Origin: Lachnospiraceae bacterium
Lineage (GTDB): Bacteria; Bacillota; Clostridia; Lachnospirales; Lachnospiraceae
NCBI GenBank assembly: GCA_017472605.1
Contig: JAFUPV010000048.1
Coordinates: 1 to 64,000 of the forward strand
Direction of reading: 5' to 3'
Length of the DNA stretch: 64,000 nt
Under the pieces are notes generated by a model. It did no database searches. It saw nothing but the letters and a program-made list of their open reading frames with translations, and was not told the origin of the DNA. Each line of letters starts with the position of its first letter. Position 1 is the stretch's first letter. A program made the translations under genes and the position numbers. This document shows positions 9,550-18,861 of the stretch, in pieces.

Positions 9550-9578
9550 AGTATAACATACGTTTTTCTATTTTTCAA
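9550..9578 (-). promoter_or_regulatory. Promoter of the rfbA unit
   Basis: TTGAAA (9578-9573), a 17-bp spacer and TATACT (9555-9550) leave a leader of about 145 nt before rfbA. It is one half of a divergent promoter pair in the 360-bp gap 9400-9759. Confidence 0.75.
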
Positions 9579-9673
9579 CGGTTTTCCATATCTTGTTTGC
9601 CTGTATTTCTCCGAATATCCGCCCAATCCGCGCGTTTGCACCGGCCGCAACCTGCCGGATGTTTCAGGGACGC

Positions 9674-9702
9674 TTGTTTTTGGTGCTTCTTTATGCTATA
9701 CT
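9674..9702 (+). promoter_or_regulatory. Promoter of the ABC exporter unit
   Basis: TTGTTT (9674-9679), a 17-bp spacer and TATACT (9697-9702) lie 57 bp before the ATPase start. It faces away from the rfbA promoter. Confidence 0.75.
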
Positions 9703-9759
9703 TCCCATGTATCGCCGCTCTGCGGCCAAATGATTTTTTCACAACATGGAGGAAGCACA

Positions 9760-10440
9760 ATGTTTGAAGTTTCCCATCTGGCAAAACGCTACTATAAAAA
9801 TCAGGTTCTGAAGGATGTTTCTTTTACCGCCGCCCCCGGCGAATGCATTGGTCTCATCGGACCAAACGGCTGCGGAAAATCAACATTGCTTCAGATTGTT
9901 TCCGGTATGCTGAAGCAGGATCAGGGCACCATCTGTTTCGACGGTGAGGAGCTGACGAAAAAATCCGGACGTTTTTCTCAGCTGATCGGCTATGTGCCGC
10001 AGGCAAACCCGCTGTTTGATGACATGACTGTCTATGACCATCTGGCCCTCTGGTACAGCAGTTCTCCCTATTCTCTGGAACAGGATTTAACCGACGGCTT
10101 CCCGGCGCGGCTGGGAATTGTCAGCTTTCTGGATAAGAAAGTCTGCGAGCTGTCCGGCGGCATGAAAAAACGGCTCAGTCTTGCCTGCTCTCTGGCCAAC
10201 CGTCCTCCTCTTGTCTTTCTGGACGAACCGGCTGCAGCGCTTGATCTTGTCTGCAAGGAAGAGATCCGAAGCTATGTCCGCGAACTGAAGGAGGAGGGAA
10301 AAACCATTCTTCTGGCAACGCATGAAGAAGCGGATTTTGACCTCTGTTCCAGGCTGCTTCTGTTTCACGACAAAACGCTGACGGAGCTGCCGCCGGATAC
10401 TCCCATTGAGGAGATCGTCCGCCGGATCGAGTCCAGATGA
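9760..10440 (+). CDS. ABC transporter ATP-binding protein
   Basis: A 226-aa ATPase subunit. Walker A is GPNGCGKST, the signature LSGGMKKRLSLAC, and Walker B PLVFLDEPAAALD followed by the H-loop LLATHE. The start at 9760 gives MFEVSHLAKRYYKN and follows GGAGG seven bases upstream; the longer open frame back to 9436 is only the intergenic region. The next gene on the strand, 42 bp away, is a large ABC-2 permease, so the pair is probably an exporter. The substrate is unknown. Confidence 0.92.
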   Translation: MFEVSHLAKRYYKNQVLKDVSFTAAPGECIGLIGPNGCGKSTLLQIVSGMLKQDQGTICFDGEELTKKSGRFSQLIGYVPQANPLFDDMTVYDHLALWYSSSPYSLEQDLTDGFPARLGIVSFLDKKVCELSGGMKKRLSLACSLANRPPLVFLDEPAAALDLVCKEEIRSYVRELKEEGKTILLATHEEADFDLCSRLLLFHDKTLTELPPDTPIEEIVRRIESR

Positions 10441-10482
10441 CACAAATCCGGATAACACCAATCCGCATACGAAAGGATTTCT

Positions 10483-13023
10483 ATGAAAACACTTCTTTCC
10501 TATTATTCCTTTGAGATCCGCCGTGCGTTTCGGTCTTTTGGACGGCTGATCCTTGTTACCCTGCTCCTTGCCGCCATCTGCGCCGGTCTTGCCACTGCGG
10601 CTCTGCACGACAGCAGACAGGAGGCACCTGCCTCCCGGTTCCATGTCGCCGTTGCCATTCCGCCAAACGCCGGAATCCACTATGGTCTTGCGCTCGGTGT
10701 CGTCACGCAGATGGACAGCTTCCAGAGCATGTGCACGGTCAGCCGTGTGGACAGTGAAGAGGAAGCGCAGGCGATGCTGGATGCGGGGACAGCCCAGGCT
10801 GCCGTAATCATCCCGGAAGGTCTGATCCACAGCATTCTTCACGGAACGAACATTCCGGCAAGGATTATTTATCCGTCGGATCTTTCCGTGGAATCGGTTC
10901 TGTTCCGGAACATGGTGGACTCACTGGCACACATGCTGGGAACCAGCCAGGCCGGTGTCTATGCCCTTTATGACATCTATGCAGAACACGGAGCCGATGA
11001 CGATGCGCAGAATGCGGGAAACTCGGCGCTTAACAGCATCTACATTGACATGGTTCTTGACCGCAGCGGCATCTTCACCGCCCAGTCACTTGTTTTTGAG
11101 CAGGCTGCCGCGTCCTGGCTTCCGTTTGTGTCCGGTGCGCTGACGCTTCTGCTCCTGCTGACCGGCATCTGTCTCTGCGGCTATCTGGCTCCGAAAAAGA
11201 CGGTGGTTTCCCAGGCACTGTCCCGTGTCCGTGTATCTTCACTGATTGACTGCACGGCATCGGTTATCGGCGCCTGGTGTGTCCAGTTCTGCCTGTTTCT
11301 GATTCCGGCTGCCGCCATTCTTCTGGCGAATCCGGCTGCCGGCCTGTTTCCGGGCATGAACGGAACGCTTCTTCTTTCCCTTGTCGTCTGTGTACTGTTT
11401 GCCTCGTCCCTCCAGCTTTTTGTCTGCCGCGTGTGTAAAATCAGGGAAGCTTCGATTATCGTTCTCTTTTTTCTTTCGCTTCTCCTCGTTTTCCTTGGAG
11501 GCGGTCTTCTTCCGATGGCGTTCCTTCCGTCCTTCTGCCGCCCGCTGTCCCGTCTGAATCCGGCTTCCTGGATGCAGAGCCTGCTCTCTGCCGGGCTTAG
11601 CGGCACTGTGGATACCGCTTCGATGCTTTTGCTGTTCCTCTGGAGTCTGATTCTGACCGTTCTTCCTGGGCTTACCCGGCAGCTCTGTGCGTCCGGCAGC
11701 CGGATTCAGGCTCTGCAGGCATGGGCTTGTGAGGGTCTGAGCGCTGTCCTGACACGGATTTGTTCCGGCATTTTACTGCTTTTGAAACGCCTGCACACAC
11801 ACCTGCGTTCCGGCATGCTGCATCTTTGGAGACTGCTGCCCGCCCGCTTCCGCCCTCTCACTGCCCGTGCTTCAAAAGGGATCCAGAGGAATACCGACTG
11901 GCATGCGGCAATTCCTTCTGCCGCTTCCCATCTGTTCCAGACCCGCCAGGCAGGCATCACCGGTAAAGAACAACCGGATCCAGTACTTGGCCGCCTGCGC
12001 ATGTGGGTTGTCCTCCTTCTGAAGCGGACGCTGCGCCGTCCCGTCTATCTGGCACTGACCGGCGCTGTCATTGCCGTGGGACTTGCTTCCATGACCGCCG
12101 ATTCCACATCCTCGATTCCGGTGGCTCTCTGGTGTGAGGATCCGGATTCCTTCACCGAAGAAATCCTCGGCCGCCTGCTGACTTCTTCTCCAGATCGTCT
12201 CTACCGGTTTTACCGGACCGACTCCAGAGAAGAGCTGGAGGAAGATATTCTCTGGGGCGCTGCGGAATGCGGTTTTGTTCTTCCCAATGAACTGCTCCCT
12301 GTTCTGAGAAAAGAAACAGAGGATCCGATAAAGATCCTCACTGGTTCTTCTACGATTCTGGATGCCATGATCCGGGAAGAGGTCTACGCTTCCATCCTGG
12401 ATTCCTATGCGCCTGTAGTCTTTACCGACTACATCGGCAGCGCCGGACATATTACAGTGAATGAAGAGGTCACAAACCAGGCGCTGCAGTATTTTGACCA
12501 GTGGGCCTCCAGCGGCTCCACCTTCCGGGTTGAATATGAAGACGTGCCGGAAGGCTTTTATACCAACGATGCCGCCTTTGCAGTGCCCCTTCGCGGTCTG
12601 AGTTCCCTGCTTCTGCTGACCTGTGTCATGGCCGGCATGTCCCAGTACCGTCACGACAAAAAGAAGCAGGTGCTGCTGATCCGCCATCCATGGGAAGGCT
12701 TGTATCTGCCCTGCATTTACAGCCTTCTTCCCGCTGTTCTTCCGGCGGCAGCCGGACTGCTTTGCTTCTATCTGAACGGGATTGGACGCCTGATTTTCCT
12801 GGAACTGGCTGCACTTGCAGTTTACCTGCTTCTTCTCCTTCTTCTGGTGAATCTCCTGAACCGACTGATTAAAAGTACCGTCATTTTTGATGCGCTTATC
12901 CCCATCCTTGTGGTTTTCTGCATCCTTTATGCACCGATACTCACCGACTTATCCGCATGGCTGCCCGGATCCGATCGGATCTCCTGGCTGGCACCGGCGA
13001 ACTGGTATCTGATGTTTTTCTGA
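10483..13023 (+). CDS. Double-length ABC-2 type permease
   Basis: An 846-aa membrane protein. The N-terminal half has one membrane segment near residues 20-40, a ~170-residue outer region, and a group of segments at about 215-400. After a basic cytoplasmic stretch (about 405-505), the pattern starts again: a segment near 520-540, an outer region, and a second membrane cluster at about 700-846. That is the layout of two ABC-2 permease subunits joined head to tail, so one chain plus two copies of the ATPase would make a full transporter. The ribosome site is AAAGGA. A long hairpin terminator follows. It could export a lipid, peptide or drug; nothing in the sequence decides which. Confidence 0.82.
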   Translation: MKTLLSYYSFEIRRAFRSFGRLILVTLLLAAICAGLATAALHDSRQEAPASRFHVAVAIPPNAGIHYGLALGVVTQMDSFQSMCTVSRVDSEEEAQAMLDAGTAQAAVIIPEGLIHSILHGTNIPARIIYPSDLSVESVLFRNMVDSLAHMLGTSQAGVYALYDIYAEHGADDDAQNAGNSALNSIYIDMVLDRSGIFTAQSLVFEQAAASWLPFVSGALTLLLLLTGICLCGYLAPKKTVVSQALSRVRVSSLIDCTASVIGAWCVQFCLFLIPAAAILLANPAAGLFPGMNGTLLLSLVVCVLFASSLQLFVCRVCKIREASIIVLFFLSLLLVFLGGGLLPMAFLPSFCRPLSRLNPASWMQSLLSAGLSGTVDTASMLLLFLWSLILTVLPGLTRQLCASGSRIQALQAWACEGLSAVLTRICSGILLLLKRLHTHLRSGMLHLWRLLPARFRPLTARASKGIQRNTDWHAAIPSAASHLFQTRQAGITGKEQPDPVLGRLRMWVVLLLKRTLRRPVYLALTGAVIAVGLASMTADSTSSIPVALWCEDPDSFTEEILGRLLTSSPDRLYRFYRTDSREELEEDILWGAAECGFVLPNELLPVLRKETEDPIKILTGSSTILDAMIREEVYASILDSYAPVVFTDYIGSAGHITVNEEVTNQALQYFDQWASSGSTFRVEYEDVPEGFYTNDAAFAVPLRGLSSLLLLTCVMAGMSQYRHDKKKQVLLIRHPWEGLYLPCIYSLLPAVLPAAAGLLCFYLNGIGRLIFLELAALAVYLLLLLLLVNLLNRLIKSTVIFDALIPILVVFCILYAPILTDLSAWLPGSDRISWLAPANWYLMFF

Positions 13024-13047
13024 TGAGTGCGCCCGCGTAAACAAGAG

Positions 13048-13119
13048 AAACTCTGATATTCGTCCTGTTTCTGAATTCTCATCACAGATTCAGCAAACGG
13101 GCGAATATCAGAGTTTTTT
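13048..13119 (+). terminator. Long hairpin terminator of the ABC exporter
   Basis: A 15-bp perfect outer stem (AAACTCTGATATTCG with its complement) extends inward through imperfect pairs and is followed by a TTTTTT run on the plus strand. It lies between the exporter and a convergent minus-strand gene. Confidence 0.85.
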
Positions 13120-13156
13120 CATTTATGACCACTGTCTCTCCAGACTTCTCCAGCCA

Positions 13157-13771
13157 CTACGCCGGATCCGATACCTTCTCACAGACCGCGCAGACATACC
13201 CCTTTGGTCCGTCCACGTTCCGGATCCGGTACTGCCCCTCATCCAGCCAGAGAACCACGTCACCATACCCTACGGTTTCCTTCAGCCGCGGATCACAGAT
13301 CCCGGTTCCCAGACATTTAACCAGCGCCTCTTTTCTTGTCCAGATTTCCATCATCCGCACAAGCGGGTTCTCTCCTTCCATGATGTACTGCCAGTCGGAC
13401 GGGCTGCTGACCCGCTTCAGCGCCTTTGATGCCTCCCGCCCGATCTGTTCCAGATCAATTCCGACCGGCACATCACTGACTGCAGCCACAACATAATCAC
13501 CGGAATGGCTGATGTTAAAAAAACAGGACGAATCGGACAGATAAGGCTTCTTTCCCTGTCTGCGAACGATTTCCAGCCGGATCGCCGGTATCCCGGTTCG
13601 TTCACTCAGCATCCGGCGTACCAGCCATTCACCGGTCAGGCTCTCCAGATAGCCTTTCTCTGCATGTACCGATTCCAGCTGCTTCAACCGATCTGCCGGA
13701 ATTTCCTTTCGGTATTCTTCCAGCATCTCTTCTGTGCATCCAGCCCGGTTCAGCCACCTGATCTCTGTCAT
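13157..13771 (-). CDS. 4'-phosphopantetheinyl transferase (Sfp/AcpT superfamily)
   Basis: A 204-aa enzyme that moves phosphopantetheine from CoA to a carrier-protein serine. Marks are GKKPYL, FFNISHSGDYVVAAVS, VGIDLEQIG (magnesium-binding aspartate region) and IWTRKEALVKCLGTGI (WxxKEA). The two-part layout resembles Sfp-type rather than AcpS-type enzymes. It starts one base after the stop of the secreted-protein gene upstream, so they are translationally close. No carrier-protein, PKS or NRPS gene is visible, and the partner is unknown. Confidence 0.9.
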   Translation of the reverse strand: MTEIRWLNRAGCTEEMLEEYRKEIPADRLKQLESVHAEKGYLESLTGEWLVRRMLSERTGIPAIRLEIVRRQGKKPYLSDSSCFFNISHSGDYVVAAVSDVPVGIDLEQIGREASKALKRVSSPSDWQYIMEGENPLVRMMEIWTRKEALVKCLGTGICDPRLKETVGYGDVVLWLDEGQYRIRNVDGPKGYVCAVCEKVSDPA

Positions 13772-13772
13772 G

Positions 13773-15245
13773 TCATTTCTTCCCTTCTTTTCGAAGATTG
13801 AGCCGATTCAACGTTCCTTCTGACACGTTTTCTTCTGACGCATTTCCCCCCAGCACAAATTCCAGAACATGCACCGCTCCTTCCTCATCGGAAATCAGGA
13901 TCTGATTCGCTTCGCCCCAGTCGAACACAGGCTGTCTTCCGAGGTTAAAAATACGCCCCAGATTCCGTGACTGAAACGCCTCGTCCGTCGAAACCGCTTT
14001 GTATTCCAGTGTTTCCAGATTGAGCACATTCAACTGGTATGCTTCAGAACTGGACGTACCCATGTTTCTTATCGCCAGCAGCGCATATCTGTTATCCGGC
14101 GACAAGGTCACGCAGCATACACTTCTGTTGGAATCTGCGCCGGAATTCTTCAATTCTTCCAGCGATTCTTTTCTCATTGTCTGCAATCCATCCGAAGGAA
14201 ACGTTAACATGCTCTCAGAGATGTCCATGCTCGTTGTCAGGTCTGTCAGAGAAAGATATGAGCCGGTTCTCGGATCATAGGAATTCTCCCAGAGCACAAG
14301 TCCTCTTCCATCCACACCCACATCAAACATATCCGGAGCAATCAGCGGTCCCTCTCCATTCCTCTCACTCATATCGCGGTAATTTCCACAGGGAATAAAC
14401 GTCGTTTCCCAGGTGCCGTCCTGTCCGTCCATATACATCCAGTATACATCACCCTGCATTCCGATGCCGATTGCAGCCAGTCGGTTCGGCTCCAGATACA
14501 GCAGCTGTTCCAACGGATTTCCGTTCTCGTCTCCCGGATAACAAATTTCAGAAAGAACCGAAATCTTTCTGGTCTCCAGATTGCAGGTTTTCAGTACCGT
14601 TCTCGTTTCATATCTGGTTCCATATTCGATATAGTACAGGTTTTCTCCTGTTGAATCGAAGCAGACACTGACTGGAAGTCCAACTTCGCCGCCAACGAGC
14701 CGGTTCTCCGTGGTTTCCAGATCAATCCAGGCTCCTGATTCCGCATCAATCAGGGTCAGATCAAAGCTGAAATTGGCACGCTTTGCCCACGCATCGAGAG
14801 TCGGAACCGGAGACAGGCAGCTGGAATCCGGCGACCAGACAACGGCTCCCGGAGTACCCAGCTCATACGCATATTTCTGGTAGTATTCTTCTTCCCTGGC
14901 AAAGGTGCCGTACACATCTTCCACACCGTTCTCACCGTCAATCCAGACATCGGTAACCGTTCCGTTCTCCATGTCCGCGATACACAGAATCTCATTCCCG
15001 CTTTCCTCCGTCCGGTACCCGAACATCTTCGTTCCGTCAGGAGATACGCTTACCGCAGTCATTCCTTCCATTGCCGCAGGCACTTCCTTCTCCTGCAGAA
15101 CCAGGTTTCCTTCTTCAAAGACTTCCGAAAAGCCGGATGACAACGACGGACCGGATTCCATTTCCGCCGCCTTACATTCCACATTCCATCCGCCTGCCCC
15201 AATCAGCAGCAGAACCGCTGCTGCTGCAAACCACTTCTTTCTCAT
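13773..15245 (-). CDS. Secreted beta-propeller-like protein of unknown function
   Basis: A 490-aa protein with an N-terminal signal sequence (MRKKWFAAAAVLLLIGAGG). There is a cysteine shortly after the hydrophobic core, but the context NVEC is a poor lipobox. The body has TolB/WD40-like repeats such as SVSPDGTKMFGY, VVWSPDSSCL, CFDSTGENLYYIE and TLSPDNRYALLAI, which suggests a propeller. ATG 15245 has a GGGGAAGGG site and begins the signal peptide. I do not recognise a specific function. It is the first gene of a pair with the phosphopantetheinyl transferase. Confidence 0.7.
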   Translation of the reverse strand: MRKKWFAAAAVLLLIGAGGWNVECKAAEMESGPSLSSGFSEVFEEGNLVLQEKEVPAAMEGMTAVSVSPDGTKMFGYRTEESGNEILCIADMENGTVTDVWIDGENGVEDVYGTFAREEEYYQKYAYELGTPGAVVWSPDSSCLSPVPTLDAWAKRANFSFDLTLIDAESGAWIDLETTENRLVGGEVGLPVSVCFDSTGENLYYIEYGTRYETRTVLKTCNLETRKISVLSEICYPGDENGNPLEQLLYLEPNRLAAIGIGMQGDVYWMYMDGQDGTWETTFIPCGNYRDMSERNGEGPLIAPDMFDVGVDGRGLVLWENSYDPRTGSYLSLTDLTTSMDISESMLTFPSDGLQTMRKESLEELKNSGADSNRSVCCVTLSPDNRYALLAIRNMGTSSSEAYQLNVLNLETLEYKAVSTDEAFQSRNLGRIFNLGRQPVFDWGEANQILISDEEGAVHVLEFVLGGNASEENVSEGTLNRLNLRKEGKK

Positions 15246-15370
15246 TTCCCTTCCCCTCTCACACAATCACTCACACTCTCCGCATGCGGCTCCGCCACAG
15301 GATGTCGCTGCAGGATACCGCTGCCAATCACGCACCTCACGCAGAAACCGCACATGGATTTGTTTTTTCC

Positions 15371-15379
15371 AGTATATCA
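15371..15379 (-). promoter_or_regulatory. Extended -10 element before the propeller-like gene
   Basis: TG-A-TATACT on the minus strand is an extended -10 box about 125 bp before the ATG. The matching -35 is weak (TTTCTT). Confidence 0.45.
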
Positions 15380-15429
15380 CATTCCTGCTGCGAAAGAAAC
15401 GGATTCCTGCACACCTCATTAAAAAATTG

Positions 15430-15481
15430 CAGAAAAAGAAAAGAACCGGAATCCGTGCTGCTTTGCACCGGCATTCCAGTT
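15430..15481 (-). terminator. Terminator at the end of the galactan-type operon
   Basis: On the minus strand AACTGGAAT pairs, with one mismatch, with ATTCCGGTT around an inner stem, followed by TCTTTTCTTTTTC. It lies 28 bp after the GH35 stop and closes the 17-kb operon. Confidence 0.75.
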
Positions 15482-15508
15482 CACTTCTGTTTTCATTTTA
15501 TGCTTTCC

Positions 15509-17257
15509 TCAGCCAATATCCGGCTCGTCCTTCAGCGTGATCACGCCAGGCTGCTTTCCGTCTGTCTCAAAGACAACGATTTCGTTTCTTCCCTGCTTTA
15601 AGAGCGGTGCCGGGATGTAAAGCCGTTTCTGCGGACCGATCTCCCAAAACCGTCCCAGATTGAATCCGTTGAGGAAAATGCATCCTTTTCCCCAGCCCTC
15701 AAAATCCAGCCAGGTATCTCCTGCTTCCTCCACATCCAGCGTAAAGTGCCAGAATGCCGGAAGTCCTTCTGTGTAACCCCTGCTGTAATCCAGCTGTTCC
15801 ACATTGTCAAGCGGCAGGCAGTAATGGTCCCAGTTCAGGTGCGTATGACCGTTGATCTGCACATGACCGTCAATGCCCTTGCGCTGATGCTCCATCCGCG
15901 GTCCGAAGTTGACACGGCCCATGTTCTCCACCAGAATGTCCAGCGGCGCGCCCGGCTCAAACTCTGCCTTTACCTGCGCTTCCGTCAGAAGCTCCCTGTC
16001 ATAGAGAGTTACAAGCGGTTTGCGGTCAACAAACAGATTGGCACGGTCATTGGCATCCCAGAGACGGATCCGCTCGATGTTCTGCTCCCGTTCCAGCTTT
16101 GTGGAGTAGAGAATGTATCCGTAGCTCTGTCCCAACTTCTCCATGGACTGGAGGAATTTTTCCGATACCGGCTCTGCAATGTCTTCCAGCGCCTCAAAAA
16201 GACCCACCTTTGCGTCAGCCGTCAGCTGTCCGTAGGCCTTTTTCTGAATCGGTGTGGTGAATTCCACCTCCGGAACGTGCGCATGTTTGCGGATCACTTC
16301 CTGATAGCGGCGGTACTTTTCCGTAAAGTCACCGGCCTCAGTCAGCACACCGTCATAGTCATAGGAGGTCACGTCCGGTGTCAGCTCATCATAGTAATTG
16401 GAGCCGTTCATGAAACCGAAATTGGTTCCGCCTTCGAACATGTAGATGTTCACATGGCCAAGCTCCAGCATCTTGTCCAGATCTTTTGTGCTCTCCTCCA
16501 GATTGCCGCGCATGTGACCGCCGTTTCCCCAGTGGTCAAACCAGCCGACCCAGAACTCCGTGCACATCAGAGGTCCGCCGTCCGTGTATTTCTTCAGGAC
16601 TTCAAATCGCTCTTCGGTACGGGAACCAAAGTTTCCGGTGGGAAGAACGCCGGGCAGACGGCCGCAGCTGAGTGACTCATCCATCGGTCCGTCCGATGTG
16701 ACAAGAGGCACCACCGTGCCGTAATCGATCATAATCTGCTTCATGGTCTCCAGATATTCGGTATCATCGCCGTAATATCCATATTCGTTCTCCACCTGCA
16801 TCAGGATCACCGGGCCTCCATAGTTGACCTGAAGAGGCTTCAGAATTTCAAACAGAACCTGATAGTATTCGCGGATGTGTGTTAAGAACGGCTCATAGCA
16901 GCCGCGCAGACGCATGCCGTCCTCAGCCAGCAGCCAGGCCGGCAGTCCGCCGAATTCCCACTCAGCACAGATGTAAGGAGACGGACGAACAATCACCCAG
17001 AGTCCCAGTTCCTGTGCCGTCTCGATAAAACGCCGGATGTCCATCATTCCTTCGAAACAGAACTGTCCCTTTTTCGGCTCATGCATGTTCCACGGAACAT
17101 AGGTCTCGACGGTATTGCATCCCATTGCCTTCAGCTTTTCCAGACGATCCCTCCAGTATTCCGGCACCACGCGGAAATAGTGGATTCCGCCGGAAATGAT
17201 TTTGAATGGCTCTTTGTCCAGATAGAACTGATCTTTTATCTCAAAAGTATGTGTCAT
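15509..17257 (-). CDS. Beta-galactosidase, glycoside hydrolase family 35
   Basis: A 582-aa enzyme without a signal peptide, so probably cytoplasmic, that releases terminal beta-galactose from oligosaccharides. The GH35 TIM barrel is plain: ISGGIHYFRVVPEYW, CNTVETYVPWNMHEP, RPSPYICAEWEFGGLP, the acid/base glutamate in LMQVENEYGYYG and the nucleophile in CTEFWVGWFDHWG. The C-terminal part holds beta-sandwich domains. ATG 17257 follows AGGAAGG; a longer frame to 17326 lacks a ribosome site. It is the last gene of the operon. With a secreted GH43 galactanase-like enzyme at the front, it points to beta-galactan or galacto-oligosaccharide use. Confidence 0.95.
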   Translation of the reverse strand: MTHTFEIKDQFYLDKEPFKIISGGIHYFRVVPEYWRDRLEKLKAMGCNTVETYVPWNMHEPKKGQFCFEGMMDIRRFIETAQELGLWVIVRPSPYICAEWEFGGLPAWLLAEDGMRLRGCYEPFLTHIREYYQVLFEILKPLQVNYGGPVILMQVENEYGYYGDDTEYLETMKQIMIDYGTVVPLVTSDGPMDESLSCGRLPGVLPTGNFGSRTEERFEVLKKYTDGGPLMCTEFWVGWFDHWGNGGHMRGNLEESTKDLDKMLELGHVNIYMFEGGTNFGFMNGSNYYDELTPDVTSYDYDGVLTEAGDFTEKYRRYQEVIRKHAHVPEVEFTTPIQKKAYGQLTADAKVGLFEALEDIAEPVSEKFLQSMEKLGQSYGYILYSTKLEREQNIERIRLWDANDRANLFVDRKPLVTLYDRELLTEAQVKAEFEPGAPLDILVENMGRVNFGPRMEHQRKGIDGHVQINGHTHLNWDHYCLPLDNVEQLDYSRGYTEGLPAFWHFTLDVEEAGDTWLDFEGWGKGCIFLNGFNLGRFWEIGPQKRLYIPAPLLKQGRNEIVVFETDGKQPGVITLKDEPDIG

Positions 17258-17284
17258 GATTTTCAGCCTTCCTTTGCAGATGCA

Positions 17285-17361
17285 GGAAGGGCAGCGATCC
17301 TTCAGCAGGATACACCGCCCTTCCATCGCTTACTGATTATTCTGCGGCAGTGTCAGCCGCA
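17285..17361 (-). other. Two hairpins between binding-protein and GH35 genes
   Basis: TGCGGC/GCCGCA (17343-17361) and GGAAGGGC/GCCCTTCC (17285-17324, with inner GATCC/GGATA pairing) fill the 114-bp gap. No T-tract follows. They may protect the 3' end of the binding-protein message or reduce GH35 expression. Confidence 0.6.
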
Positions 17362-17371
17362 TCAATCAAAC

Positions 17372-18760
17372 TTATTCTGCAGCTTCCTCGGTCTCTTCTA
17401 CCAGATATTCCTGCATGTCTGCATTGTAGTCGTGGTTCTCAAGATCAGCGATTGCAGCATCAATCTGAGACTGATAGGTCTCAATTGCAGTCTGAGGAGT
17501 CATGCTTCCGGCAATTACTTCGTTGAACATGCTGTTTACTGCGCTATACAGATCGCCAAAGCCGTTTACGCTGTTGATGATTCCAAGGTTCTCATTGTAG
17601 ATCTCGGATACATAGTCAACAGTCTCACCATCGTTTGCCCAGTTCTCCAGCTTATCCTCAACCAGGTCATCCCAGTCTTCCTCAGTATCAGCCAGATCAG
17701 TGATCAGATCATAGATCAGAGCAACTTCTTCCGGATTCTCAATGCCGTTGAGCATGAATCTTGCGCCGTGCTCCTTACCATAGCTGGACCATGTCTCTGC
17801 GGAATCGCCCATCGGGAACGGAACCCAGCCCCAGTCATCGCTCATGTCGCCAAGGTATGCGTAGGAAATCCAGAACTCTTCCAGAAGCATCATTTCCTTA
17901 CCATCACGGAAATCAGTGATCATGATGTCCCAGCCCTCAGTAGACCAGTCAATTGCGTTGCGGTAGGTTACGGAAGTGGTGAAATCCTGCAGTGCGGTCA
18001 GAGCCTCTGTTACAGCGTCGCCGCTCAGATCGATTTCGATACCGCTCTCAGTCTTCTCGCAGATGTCTGCGCCGTTGGAGTAGATGTAGCACCACGGAAG
18101 GTTCTCTTTTGCAGCCAGACCGTGGATGTCGGTTGTTCCGTCGTTGTCCAGATCCTGTGCGCCTGCGATTGCGATTTCCTTGAACTTATCCCAGGTCCAC
18201 TCACCCTCTTCAACCAGCTCATACAGATCCGGCAGACCGTACTCCTCAAACAGAGTCTTGTTCCAGAAGATACCGTAACGGATCTCCGGATCCTTTAACA
18301 GGAAGCCGTAGTTCTTGCCCTTGTAGTATCCGGCATCAACAACGTCGGAACGCCACTTGTAATCCTCAAAGTCAATGACATCCAGATCACTTACCGGGTA
18401 AGCGATGCCGCCCTCGATCAGGGACGGAAGCAGGGTGTTGGTGATTACATAGCCGATCTCACAGATCGGGTCGCCTGCCAGAACGCTTGTTACATACTGG
18501 TCAACATAATCGCCGGTGATCTCCAGGAACTGGATATCGCAGTTGTAGTTTTCCTCAACATAAGCGATTCTCTCAGCCAGAGCAGCCTCCAGAGCACTTG
18601 CCTCTGGATCCGGAGTCATGTCGTAGTAGGAACCGATGCGAACTACTCTTCCGCCAAAGTCATACTCCGGCTCTTCGGTCTCTGCTGCAAAACCGTTTAC
18701 AGTTGTTAACAGCATTGCGGAAGTCAGTGTCAGCGCTGCAAGTCTTGATGTTTTCTTCAT
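17372..18760 (-). CDS. Extracellular solute-binding protein of sugar ABC importer (second set)
   Basis: A 462-aa type 1 sugar-binding protein. The signal peptide (KTSRLAALTLTSAMLLTTVNGFAA region) ends in an AxA-like site, and no lipobox cysteine is present, which is unusual for a Gram-positive binding protein. The mature chain starts acidic (ETEEPEYDFGG) and has the helix-rich lobes of the family (for example GIFWNKTLFEEYGLP). ATG 18760 has AGGAG seven bases upstream; the extension to 18799 is not needed. It lies after its two permease genes and is flanked by hairpins on both sides, which is compatible with separate control of its mRNA level. Confidence 0.9.
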   Translation of the reverse strand: MKKTSRLAALTLTSAMLLTTVNGFAAETEEPEYDFGGRVVRIGSYYDMTPDPEASALEAALAERIAYVEENYNCDIQFLEITGDYVDQYVTSVLAGDPICEIGYVITNTLLPSLIEGGIAYPVSDLDVIDFEDYKWRSDVVDAGYYKGKNYGFLLKDPEIRYGIFWNKTLFEEYGLPDLYELVEEGEWTWDKFKEIAIAGAQDLDNDGTTDIHGLAAKENLPWCYIYSNGADICEKTESGIEIDLSGDAVTEALTALQDFTTSVTYRNAIDWSTEGWDIMITDFRDGKEMMLLEEFWISYAYLGDMSDDWGWVPFPMGDSAETWSSYGKEHGARFMLNGIENPEEVALIYDLITDLADTEEDWDDLVEDKLENWANDGETVDYVSEIYNENLGIINSVNGFGDLYSAVNSMFNEVIAGSMTPQTAIETYQSQIDAAIADLENHDYNADMQEYLVEETEEAAE

Positions 18761-18802
18761 AATGAATACTCCTTTTCTTTTTTGAGGTTTTCCCCCCATT
18801 TG

Positions 18803-18853
18803 TCAGGCCTTTGCCTGCATGTATCTCTAAACTGTCCCATACTCCCGGACAGT
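18803..18853 (-). other. Hairpins before the second binding-protein gene
   Basis: CAGGC/GCCTG (18803-18816) and ACTGTCC/GGACAGT (18831-18853) lie in the 101-bp gap between the permease stop and the binding-protein start. No terminator-like T-run follows the second one. Confidence 0.5.
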
Positions 18854-18861
18854 CAGCGATC

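Noticed and set aside
13773..15245. Lipoprotein assignment for the propeller-like protein
   Set aside because: The cysteine context NVEC does not fit a lipobox well, so I call it secreted only.
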